Origin: Litorivita sp050633545
GTDB taxonomy: Bacteria > Pseudomonadota > Alphaproteobacteria > Rhodobacterales > Rhodobacteraceae
Direction of reading: 5' to 3'
DNA: 64,000 bases
NCBI GenBank assembly: GCA_050633545.1
Contig: JBOEGS010000002.1
Coordinates: 620,001-684,000 of the forward strand
Shown here: in pieces, positions 43,511 through 51,509 of the stretch
Numbering within the stretch: position 1 is the first letter of the stretch
Layout of the letters: each line of letters opens with the position of its first letter
Program-made: the position numbers and the translations under genes
The notes under the pieces: generated by a model
The model's input: the letters and a program-made list of their open reading frames with translations, nothing else
Databases searched by the model: none
What the model was told of the DNA's origin: nothing

Positions 43511-45265
43511 ATGGCCCAAGAAAAACTGATGTCGCGCGGAACGCGCGTCTTGAACCGTGCGCATGCGCGGCTGAGCGCCTTGGCGCGCCCTGCGACCGGT
43601 TTCGTCTCGCAGCCCGAGCCGCGCACCATCGGCAGTTTTGCGCGCGGGCGGCAATTGGTGGCGGGCAATCTGTTGTTCGCGGGGCAGTTGCACCAAGATG
43701 ACGGCAGCGGCCTTTGGGCGCTGGGCGGCAGCGATCCGGCGCGCGACGACGAGGCGCATGGCTTTGCATGGCTCGACGATCTGGCGGCTGTGGGCGATCG
43801 TCCGGCGCGGCAACTGGCGCAAAAATGGCTGTGGGAGTGGATCGCGCGCTACGGGCGCGGCGGCGGCGCGGGATGGACGCCGGAGCTGACCGGACGGCGT
43901 TTGATCCGCTGGATCAACCACGCGATCTTCTTGCTCAACGGCCAGGACAAAGCGCAATCGCAGGCCTTCTACCGCTCGCTGGCGCGGCAGACGATTTTTC
44001 TGGGCCGCCGCTGGAAAGGCGCATTGCCCGGATTGCCGCGCTTCGAGGCCCTGACGGGGTTGATCTATGCGGGGCTGGCCTTGGAGGGAATGGAGCGCCA
44101 CGTCGGCCCCGCCGTCAAAGCCTTGGCCCGCGATTGCCGCACACAGATCAGCGGCGAAGGCGGCATCCCGACCCGCAACCCCGAAGAGCTTTTGGAGGTG
44201 TGCACCTTGCTGACATGGGCGGCGGCGGCGCTGCGCGAGGGCGGCAAACCCGTCCCGCCCGAGGTCATGTCGGCGATCGAGCGTATCGCGCCGAGCCTGC
44301 GCAGCCTGCGCCATGCCGATGGCGGATTGGCGCGATTCCATGGCGGCGGGCGCGGCATGGAAGGGCGGCTGGATTGGGCGCTGGCCAATAGCGGGGTGAA
44401 GACGCGCCACGCGGACGGATTGGCCATGGGCTACGCGCGGCTGAGCGCGGGGCGCACCTCTTTGATCGTCGATGCCGCCGCACCTCCGGGGGGCAAGGCT
44501 TCCTTTGATGCCCATGCCTCGACGCTTGCCTTTGAACTCACATCAGGGCGCAGGCCGCTGATCGTCAATTGCGGATCGGGGGCGCATTTCGGCGAGGAGT
44601 GGCGCCGCGCGGGCCGCGCCACCCCGTCGCATAGCGCGCTGGCGCTCGAGGGCTTTTCCTCGGCGCGTTTGGGCCGGATCGGACCGCGCCGCGAGATGTT
44701 GGTCGATGCGCCGCGCGATGTGCCGGTGCAGATCACCCACGCCGCCGACAGTTTGCGATTTGAGGGCGGGCATGACGGATATCTCAAGACCCACGGGTTG
44801 ACCCATGCGCGCACGCTGGAACTGTCGGTCGACGGGCGCGGCCTTGGCGGCGAGGACTTGTTGGTCGCGATCGAGCCTGCGGACCAGCGCCGGTTTGATG
44901 CGGCGATGGATGCGGTCAGCCTTCAAGGCATCCCCTATCAGGCGCGGTTTCACCTGCATCCCGAGGTCGATGCCTCGGTTGATATGGGCGGTGCGGCGGT
45001 TTCCTTGGCGCTCAAAAGCGGCGAGGTTTGGGTGTTTCGCACCGACGGCACCTCGCAAATATCGCTCGAACCGAGCGTTTATCTGGAAAAAAACCGTCTT
45101 AAGCCTCGCGCTGCGCAGCAAATCGTATTATCGGGTCGCGCGATGGAGTATGCAACGCGCCTGCGCTGGTCCTTGTCCAAAACCGTCGAAACCCCCGTTT
45201 CGATCCGCGATTTGAAACAGGCAGGTTACGGCGCGCCGGATGCTCCCGAATATGAGGTAGAATGA
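43511..45265 (+). CDS. Heparinase II/III family protein
   Basis: The 584-residue protein has an (alpha/alpha) barrel in the first half (WLDDLAAVGDR, RWKGALPGLPRFEAL) and an antiparallel beta domain in the second (SFDAHASTLAFELTSGRRPLIVNCG, the conserved heparinase II/III motif). These proteins are usually polysaccharide lyases, but the version between rsmB and purH in Rhodobacterales has no proven substrate. No signal peptide is visible. Ribosome-binding stretch GAGAGGCAGAGCAG precedes the ATG. Confidence 0.88.
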   Translation: MAQEKLMSRGTRVLNRAHARLSALARPATGFVSQPEPRTIGSFARGRQLVAGNLLFAGQLHQDDGSGLWALGGSDPARDDEAHGFAWLDDLAAVGDRPARQLAQKWLWEWIARYGRGGGAGWTPELTGRRLIRWINHAIFLLNGQDKAQSQAFYRSLARQTIFLGRRWKGALPGLPRFEALTGLIYAGLALEGMERHVGPAVKALARDCRTQISGEGGIPTRNPEELLEVCTLLTWAAAALREGGKPVPPEVMSAIERIAPSLRSLRHADGGLARFHGGGRGMEGRLDWALANSGVKTRHADGLAMGYARLSAGRTSLIVDAAAPPGGKASFDAHASTLAFELTSGRRPLIVNCGSGAHFGEEWRRAGRATPSHSALALEGFSSARLGRIGPRREMLVDAPRDVPVQITHAADSLRFEGGHDGYLKTHGLTHARTLELSVDGRGLGGEDLLVAIEPADQRRFDAAMDAVSLQGIPYQARFHLHPEVDASVDMGGAAVSLALKSGEVWVFRTDGTSQISLEPSVYLEKNRLKPRAAQQIVLSGRAMEYATRLRWSLSKTVETPVSIRDLKQAGYGAPDAPEYEVE

Positions 45266-45399
45266 GCCCGCGTGAGACGCGCCCTACAACATATCCCCCG
45301 CGCGCTGGGTGGCATCACGCCGCCCGCGCATCTGCTTGCGCCGAAACAGGGCGGCGCGGCATCGCATATTGACTGCCATCATTTGGGATCTCGACTGAC

Positions 45400-46989
45400 A
45401 TGACCGACCTTTCGCCCCTCAGCCGCGCGCTGATCTCCGTTTCCGACAAAACCGGCCTTGTAGAATTGGGCCAGAAGCTTGCCGCACGCGGGGTGGAGCT
45501 TCTCTCCACCGGCGGAAGCGCCAAGACGTTGCGCGATGCGGGGCTTGCGGTGCGCGATGTGGCCGACGTCACCGGATTTCCCGAAATGATGGACGGGCGG
45601 GTGAAAACATTGCACCCCAAAGTGCACGGCGGGTTGTTGGCCTTGCGTGACAACGAAGGCCATGTCGCGGCGATGCAAGAGCACGGGATCGGCAATATCG
45701 ACCTGCTGGTCGTGAACCTTTATCCCTTCGAGGAAACCGTCGCCAAGGGCGCGGATTACGACACCTGCATTGAAAACATCGATATCGGCGGCCCCGCGAT
45801 GATCCGCGCCGCCGCCAAGAACCACGGCTTTGTCACTACGGTTGTCGATGTCGAGGATTACGACGCCCTGATCGCCGAACTGGACGCCAATGACGGGCAG
45901 ACTTCCTATGCCTTCCGCCAGCGTCTGGCGCAGATCGCCTATGCCCGCACCGGTGCCTATGACGCGGCCGTTTCCACATGGATGGCGGGCGCTTTGGGCG
46001 AGGAAGCGCCGCGCCGCCGCGCCTTTGCCGGCACGATCAAGCAAACCCTGCGCTACGGCGAGAACCCGCATCAAAACGCGGCCTTCTACACCGATGGATC
46101 GGACCGCCCCGGCGTGGCGACCGCCGCACAGCATCAGGGCAAGGAATTGTCCTATAACAACATCAACGACACCGATGCGGCCTTCGAATTGGTTGCCGAA
46201 TTCGACCCCGCCGAAAGCGCCGCTTGCGCCATCATCAAACACGCCAACCCCTGCGGCGTGGCCAAGGGCGCGACCCTTCTGGAGGCCTATAAAAACGCCT
46301 TTGATTGCGATCGCACCTCGGCCTTTGGCGGCATTGTGGCGCTCAACGGTGAACTCAATGGCGAAACCGCCGAAGCCATCACCGAGATTTTCACCGAAGT
46401 CGTCATTGCCCCCTCCGCCACGGATGAGGCCAAAGCGATCTTCGCCAAAAAGAAAAACCTGCGCCTTCTGACCACGGGGGCCTTGCCGGATGTGCGCGAA
46501 AAGGGTCTGACCGTGCGTCAGGTCGCAGGCGGGCTTTTGGTGCAGGACAAGGACACCGGCTACATCAGCATGGATGATCTGAAGGTGGTGACCAAGGTCG
46601 CGCCGACGGACGAGCAACTGCGCGATCTTTTGTTTGCGTGGAAAGTCGCCAAACACGTCAAATCCAACGCCATCGTCTATGTCAAAGACCAAGCCACCGT
46701 CGGCGTCGGCGCGGGCCAGATGAGCCGCCTCGACAGCGCGCTGATCGCCGCCAAGAAAGCCGAGCGTATGGCCGAGGCGATGGGATTGCCCGCGCCTTTG
46801 ACCAAAGGCTCCGCCGTGGCCTCTGATGCGTTCTTCCCCTTTGCGGACGGGCTTTTGGAGGCCGCCGCAGCGGGCGCGTCTTGCGTCATCCAACCGGGCG
46901 GTTCGATGCGCGACGACGAAGTGATCGCCGCCGCCGACGAGGCAGGGCTTGCCATGGTCTTTACCGGAATGCGCCATTTCCGGCACTAA
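45400..46989 (+). CDS. purH: Bifunctional AICAR formyltransferase / IMP cyclohydrolase
   Basis: The 529-residue protein has the IMP cyclohydrolase domain (residues about 5-160; SRALISVSDKTGLVELGQKL, MMDGRVKTLHPKVHGGLL) and the AICAR transformylase domain after it (LRYGENPHQNAAFY, CAIIKHANPCGVAKG). It carries out the last two steps of purine ring synthesis. A heparinase-like gene lies upstream and lspA 60 bases downstream. Confidence 0.97.
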   Translation: MTDLSPLSRALISVSDKTGLVELGQKLAARGVELLSTGGSAKTLRDAGLAVRDVADVTGFPEMMDGRVKTLHPKVHGGLLALRDNEGHVAAMQEHGIGNIDLLVVNLYPFEETVAKGADYDTCIENIDIGGPAMIRAAAKNHGFVTTVVDVEDYDALIAELDANDGQTSYAFRQRLAQIAYARTGAYDAAVSTWMAGALGEEAPRRRAFAGTIKQTLRYGENPHQNAAFYTDGSDRPGVATAAQHQGKELSYNNINDTDAAFELVAEFDPAESAACAIIKHANPCGVAKGATLLEAYKNAFDCDRTSAFGGIVALNGELNGETAEAITEIFTEVVIAPSATDEAKAIFAKKKNLRLLTTGALPDVREKGLTVRQVAGGLLVQDKDTGYISMDDLKVVTKVAPTDEQLRDLLFAWKVAKHVKSNAIVYVKDQATVGVGAGQMSRLDSALIAAKKAERMAEAMGLPAPLTKGSAVASDAFFPFADGLLEAAAAGASCVIQPGGSMRDDEVIAAADEAGLAMVFTGMRHFRH

Positions 46990-47049
46990 ACTACGGGCGG
47001 TGCGAGGCGCAGAGCCCCGCGCCGCTGTGACATGAAAAGGGAGAGGCTG

Positions 47050-47520
47050 ATGCGCCTTGTGTTTTGGGTCGGATTTTGGACCTTTCTCATTGATCAGGCG
47101 ACCAAATATCTGGTCGTCCACGCGATGGATCTGCGCAATCTGGGCGAGATCGAGGTGCTGCCGCCCTTGCTCAACCTGCGCATGGCGTGGAACTATGGCA
47201 TCAACTTTGGCCTTTTTGCCCAAGGCTCCGATATTGTGCGTTGGGTTTTGATCACCGTGGCGATCGTGATCTCGGGCGCGGTTTTGTGGTGGGTCCATAG
47301 CGAAGAGACCGGCAAACGCGGCTATATCGCGGCGGGGCTGTTGGTCGGCGGGGCGATGGGCAATGTCGTGGACCGCATCCTTTATGGCGGCGTGGCCGAC
47401 TTTTTGAACATGTCGTGCTGCGGATTTGACAACCCCTATGCCTTTAACGTGGCCGATATCGCGGTCTTTGCGGGGGCCATTGGTATGGTCCTGTTTACAG
47501 GCGGCAAAAACGCCGCGTGA
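47050..47520 (+). CDS. lspA: Lipoprotein signal peptidase (signal peptidase II)
   Basis: The 156-residue membrane protein has four helices. The two catalytic aspartates are in GAMGNVVDRILYGGVADFL and NPYAFNVADIAVFAGA. It cuts prolipoproteins before the lipid-modified cysteine. The ATG at 47050 follows GGGAGAGGC; the ATG at 47032 lacks such a site. The next gene encodes a lipoprotein. Confidence 0.94.
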   Translation: MRLVFWVGFWTFLIDQATKYLVVHAMDLRNLGEIEVLPPLLNLRMAWNYGINFGLFAQGSDIVRWVLITVAIVISGAVLWWVHSEETGKRGYIAAGLLVGGAMGNVVDRILYGGVADFLNMSCCGFDNPYAFNVADIAVFAGAIGMVLFTGGKNAA

Positions 47521-47573
47521 CGGCGGTGCAGGGATGGGTTAAACCTATCCACAACAGACGACGGAGGACCGCA

Positions 47574-48107
47574 ATGCGGATGGCGCGCGTTACAAAAATC
47601 GGGATCGCCCTCGGGCTTGTGGCGCTGGTGTCGGCCTGCGGCGGGGAAAAGCGCGACATTCGTTTGCGCAACTTCAACACCGCTGTCGGCGGGCCGAATG
47701 AATTCGCCGTGATCCCGGGCAAGCCTTTGCAAGCGCCCGCGGATTTCACCGCTCTGCCCGATCCCACACCGGGCGCGGGCAATATCACCGATCAAAACCC
47801 CAAAGGCGACGCCATCGCCGCGCTGGGCGGCAATGCGGCGCGGCTCGTGCCTGCGGGCGTGCCCAATACCGACGCGGCATTGACCCGTCACGCCGCCCGC
47901 TTTGGCGCCCAATCGGGCATTCGCGAGACATTGGCCGCCGAGGACGAAGACTATCGCCGCCGCAAATCGCGCTTCACCAAGCTGAAGATCGTGAAAACCG
48001 ACCGCTACCGCGAAGCCTATAAGCCGATGTCCTTGAACCCGCAGGCAGAAATGGCGCGGTTCCGCCGTCTGGGCGTGGACACGCCAAGCGCCCCTCCGTC
48101 ACAGTAG
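47574..48107 (+). CDS. DUF3035 lipoprotein, probable BamF
   Basis: The 177-residue protein begins with a lipoprotein signal (MRMARVTKIGIALGLVALVS then AC) and has KRDIRLRNFNTAVGGPNEFAV just after the lipid site, with the arginine-rich RxxRxR segment known from BamF. The rest is disordered or helical. BamF is an accessory lipoprotein of the alphaproteobacterial outer-membrane protein assembly complex. The assignment rests on the arginine motif and family recollection. GGAGGACCGCA lies just before the ATG. Confidence 0.8.
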   Translation: MRMARVTKIGIALGLVALVSACGGEKRDIRLRNFNTAVGGPNEFAVIPGKPLQAPADFTALPDPTPGAGNITDQNPKGDAIAALGGNAARLVPAGVPNTDAALTRHAARFGAQSGIRETLAAEDEDYRRRKSRFTKLKIVKTDRYREAYKPMSLNPQAEMARFRRLGVDTPSAPPSQ

Positions 48108-48329
48108 CCTCGCGCCCGTGCCGATGCCGCGCGGCTCACAGCAATGTCACCACCCGCGCGCGGCGCACCCTTGAAGCGCGCGCCGCTGTGCGTATCTATA
48201 CTCATGCACGTGCCTGTGGTGGCGCGGCACTTGGTTTAATCATTTGCTAACTCTCTCACGCGCAGGCTTTGCTTGCGCTTTGCGTGACGGCCCCGATATG
48301 TTGTGGTGGGCCCAATGACAGGATGATCC

Positions 48330-49775
48330 ATGATACGATCCTTGCCCTCGATTCTCTCCCGCTCCGTCCCCTTGCACCGCGCCGCGCGCAAAGCCCTGAT
48401 GCCCGCCGTTGTGGCCTTGGGCCTCTTGGCCGCGCCCGCCTATGCGCAAACCGCCGCCGCAACCGAGACCAAAGCGCCGCCCGCCGCCAGCCGCGAGATC
48501 AAGGATGCGATCACCGATTTCAAACTCGATAACGGCATGCAGGTCATCGTGATCGAAGACCACCGCGCCCCCGTCGTGGTGCAAATGGTGTGGTATCGCG
48601 CCGGATCGGGCGAGGAACCCGCAGGCGCATCGGGGGTCGCGCATTTCCTTGAGCATCTGTTGTTCAAAGGCACGGACAACATGGAATCGGGTGAATTGTC
48701 GGCCACCGTCGCCGCCAATGGCGGCAGCGACAATGCCTTCACCAGCTATGATTATACCGCATATTACCAACGGGTTGCCGCCGACCGTTTGGAATTGATG
48801 ATGCGGATGGAAAGCGACCGGATGGTCAATTTGCGCCTTGGCGAGGACGAGATCGCCACAGAACGCGCGGTGATCATTGAAGAGCGCAACCAGCGCACCG
48901 AAAACGATCCTGCCGCTCTGTTTCGCGAGCAAAAGAACGCCGCGCAATATCTCAACCACCGCTATGGCGTGCCGGTGATCGGATGGCGTCACGAGATGGA
49001 GCAATTGGACCTTGGCGATGCGCTGGCCTATTACAAAACCTATTACGCGCCCAATAATGCGATCTTGATCGTTGCGGGCGATGTGGATCCTGCCGAGGTC
49101 AAAACCTTGGCCCAGACCTATTATGGCGTGATCCCCGCCAACCCCGACCTGCCCGAACGTGTCCGCCCGACCGAGCCGCCGCAAACCTCCGAGCGGCGCA
49201 TGACGTTTCGCGACCCGCGCGTCGCACAGCCCTATGTCAGCCGTTCCTACCTCGCGCCCGAGCGCAATGCGGGCGATCAAAAAGAGGCGGCGGCCCTGAC
49301 CCTTCTGGCGGAAATTCTGGGCGGCGGGACGACCTCGGTGCTGGCCGAAAAATTGCAGTTCGAGGCGCAAAAGGCAGTCTATGTCGCGGCCTATTATCGC
49401 GGCATGTCCTTGGATGCGACGACCTTTGATTTCATCGTTGTGCCTGCGGCAGGGGTCAGCCTTGAGCAGGCTGAAGCGGCACTGGATACGGCGGTGGCCG
49501 ATTTCATGAACGAGGGCATTGATGCCGAGCAACTGGCCCGCCTCAAGATGCAAATCCGCGCCTCGGAAATCTATGCCCGCGACGATGTGGAAAGCACCGC
49601 GAACCGCTATGGCCGCGCCCTGACCCAAGGGTTGACCATCGCGGATGTGCAAGAGTGGCCGCGCATTTTGGAAGCGGTGAGCGCGCAGGACATCCTTGCC
49701 GCGGCCAAATCCGTTCTCGACAAACGCCGCTCTGTCACCGGTTGGTTGATGGGCGAAGAGGAGGTCTCGCAATGA
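48330..49775 (+). CDS. M16 zinc metallopeptidase, catalytic member
   Basis: The 481-residue secreted peptidase has a signal peptide (cleavage near AYA-QTAA) and the inverted zinc motif HFLEH (H105, E108, H109), with the downstream glutamate in AVIIEERNQRTE. It should be the active subunit of an M16B pair in the periplasm. The stop codon overlaps the start of the second M16 gene, so the two are coupled. The order lspA, BamF-like, M16, M16 is common in Rhodobacterales. Confidence 0.93.
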   Translation: MIRSLPSILSRSVPLHRAARKALMPAVVALGLLAAPAYAQTAAATETKAPPAASREIKDAITDFKLDNGMQVIVIEDHRAPVVVQMVWYRAGSGEEPAGASGVAHFLEHLLFKGTDNMESGELSATVAANGGSDNAFTSYDYTAYYQRVAADRLELMMRMESDRMVNLRLGEDEIATERAVIIEERNQRTENDPAALFREQKNAAQYLNHRYGVPVIGWRHEMEQLDLGDALAYYKTYYAPNNAILIVAGDVDPAEVKTLAQTYYGVIPANPDLPERVRPTEPPQTSERRMTFRDPRVAQPYVSRSYLAPERNAGDQKEAAALTLLAEILGGGTTSVLAEKLQFEAQKAVYVAAYYRGMSLDATTFDFIVVPAAGVSLEQAEAALDTAVADFMNEGIDAEQLARLKMQIRASEIYARDDVESTANRYGRALTQGLTIADVQEWPRILEAVSAQDILAAAKSVLDKRRSVTGWLMGEEEVSQ

Positions 49776-51181
49776 GCCGTCATATGCCCCCCGCCCGAAT
49801 CCACACCCGTCCCTTGGCCCGCCCTTTGGCCCGAACCCGCGCCGCGGCGCTGCCCGCTGCACTGGCTCTGCGCATCGGCGGCGTTCTGATTGCTCTGGCC
49901 TTGCTCTTGGCGGCGCTGCCCGCGCGCGCCGAAATCCAGATCCAAGAGGTCAAAAGCCAAGGCGGCATCACCGCGTGGTTGGTCGAGGATCACACCATTC
50001 CCTTTGCCGCGCTGCAACTGAGCTTTCGCGGCGGGGCGTCCTTGGATGCGGCGGATAAAGCCGGTGCAACCTCCTTGATGGCGGCGCTCTTGGAAGAGGG
50101 CGCGGGGGATTTGGATGCGCGCGCCTTTGCCCGCGCCCAAGAAAGCCTCGCCGCCTCTTTCGGCTATAGCGTCGGCGATGATTCCGTCTCGATTTCGGCG
50201 AAGTTCCTGACCGAGAACCGCGATGCGGCGCTGGAACTTTTGCGCAAAACCCTGATCGAGCCGCGTTTTGACGACGATGCCATCGAGCGGGTGCGCGCGC
50301 AGATGCTCTCCAACATCCGCTCCGACCTCAAAGACCCCAATGCCATCGCAGGGCAGGCCTTTTCCAAACTGGCCTTTGGCGATCACCCCTATGCCAATCC
50401 GCAAGACGGCACCGAAGCCACGGTGGGCGCCCTGACGCGCGACGATCTGCTCGCGGCGAAGCAGGCGGCGCTTGTGCTCGGCCGCGTCAGCATCGGCGTG
50501 GTCGGCGACATCACGCCCGAAGAATTGGCCCCTCTTCTGGATGCGCTTTTGGGCGATCTGCCGCAAGACGGCCCGCCCTTGCCGCCGCGCGCGGCGGTGC
50601 AATTGACCGGCGGCACCACGGTGATCGACTTTGCCACGCCGCAATCCGTGGCGCTCTTTGGCCATGAGGGGCTCGCTCTGGACGACGAGGATTTCTTTGC
50701 CGCCTATCTGCTCAACACCATCCTTGGCGGCGGCTCGTTCGAAAGCCGCCTGATGACCGAGGTGCGCGAGAAACGCGGGCTGACCTATGGCGTCTACTCC
50801 TACCTTGTGGGCAAGGAAGAGGCCGATATCTGGATGGGGCAGGTGGCCTCGGCCAATGACCGGATCGGCGAGGCCATCAGCGTGATCCGCGCGCAATGGG
50901 CGCACATCGCCGAAGAGGGCGTCACCCAAGAGGAATTGGACAATGCCAAGACCTATCTGACCGGCTCTTACCCTTTGCGTTTTGACGGGAACGGGCCGAT
51001 TGCGCGGATCATCACCGGCATGCAGGAAAACGGATTTCCCATTGATTACGCCGCAACGCGCAATGAAAAGGTCGAGGCGGTGACATTGGAAGACGTCAAC
51101 CGCGTGGCGCGCGAACGTCTGCGTGCGCAGGACCTGCGCTTTGTGGTCGTCGGGCAACCCGAGGGCCTTGAGGCGAATTGA
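49772..51181 (+). CDS. M16 family peptidase-like subunit without zinc motif
   Basis: The 469-residue protein has a hydrophobic export signal (residues about 25-55) and the same two-domain M16 fold, but the HxxEH motif is replaced by LMAALLEEG. A glycine-rich loop (LNTILGGGSFESRLMTEVRE) and YGVYSYLVGKEEADIWMG are retained, as in the non-catalytic chain of mitochondrial processing peptidase-like heterodimers. It probably assists substrate binding for the upstream active chain. Confidence 0.9.
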   Translation: MSRHMPPARIHTRPLARPLARTRAAALPAALALRIGGVLIALALLLAALPARAEIQIQEVKSQGGITAWLVEDHTIPFAALQLSFRGGASLDAADKAGATSLMAALLEEGAGDLDARAFARAQESLAASFGYSVGDDSVSISAKFLTENRDAALELLRKTLIEPRFDDDAIERVRAQMLSNIRSDLKDPNAIAGQAFSKLAFGDHPYANPQDGTEATVGALTRDDLLAAKQAALVLGRVSIGVVGDITPEELAPLLDALLGDLPQDGPPLPPRAAVQLTGGTTVIDFATPQSVALFGHEGLALDDEDFFAAYLLNTILGGGSFESRLMTEVREKRGLTYGVYSYLVGKEEADIWMGQVASANDRIGEAISVIRAQWAHIAEEGVTQEELDNAKTYLTGSYPLRFDGNGPIARIITGMQENGFPIDYAATRNEKVEAVTLEDVNRVARERLRAQDLRFVVVGQPEGLEAN

Positions 51182-51218
51182 GCCTCTGAGCCGATCGCAC
51201 GCGCGGTAGCGTGGGATG

Positions 51219-51240
51219 CCTCCGGCGGGGATATTTCGGG
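51219..51240. repeat. Rhodobacterales intergenic motif GCCTCCGGCGGGGATATTT, copy 2
   Basis: GCCTCCGGCGGGGATATTTCGG lies just after the second M16 gene. It matches copy 1 at 25412-25445 in 17 of the first 19 positions. Confidence 0.55.
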
Positions 51241-51286
51241 AAAGCAGAAAGGGGCGGCGGATTTTTGCCCCGAGCGTGGAGGCGTC

Positions 51287-51505
51287 ATGCGCGCGAGTTT
51301 GAGACAAAAGGCGGTTGCTGTCTGTGATGCGAAGATCGCCAAGACCGGCGAGGCGGTTGGCCTGTCGTTCTATGCGTTTTTTGCCAATCGCAATGATGAC
51401 CCCGCTTTGTTGATGGAGGCGGCAACATGGTGGATCAAGACCCATGAATTGGATCACTTCGAGAAAGCCGTCAAAATTCGCGCGATGATCGTGGCAGGGA
51501 TGTAG
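51287..51505 (+). CDS. Small conserved protein (DUF6500-like)
   Basis: A 72-residue cytoplasmic protein: GEAVGLSFYAFFANRNDDPA, then LLMEAATWWIKTHELDHFEK. I recall this as a small conserved protein family (DUF6500) in marine and proteobacterial genomes, but I cannot confirm the number. The function is unknown. It ends four bases before the convergent ALDH16 stop. Confidence 0.72.
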   Translation: MRASLRQKAVAVCDAKIAKTGEAVGLSFYAFFANRNDDPALLMEAATWWIKTHELDHFEKAVKIRAMIVAGM

Positions 51506-51509
51506 CGCC

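Noticed and set aside
45379..47298. A 639-codon minus-strand frame antisense to purH and lspA
   Set aside because: purH and lspA are unambiguous on the plus strand; the opposite frame has no domain.
48160..48210. Heat-shock type promoter (CTTGAA ... TATACT) before the M16 gene
   Set aside because: The spacer is about 20 bases, too long for a convincing promoter.
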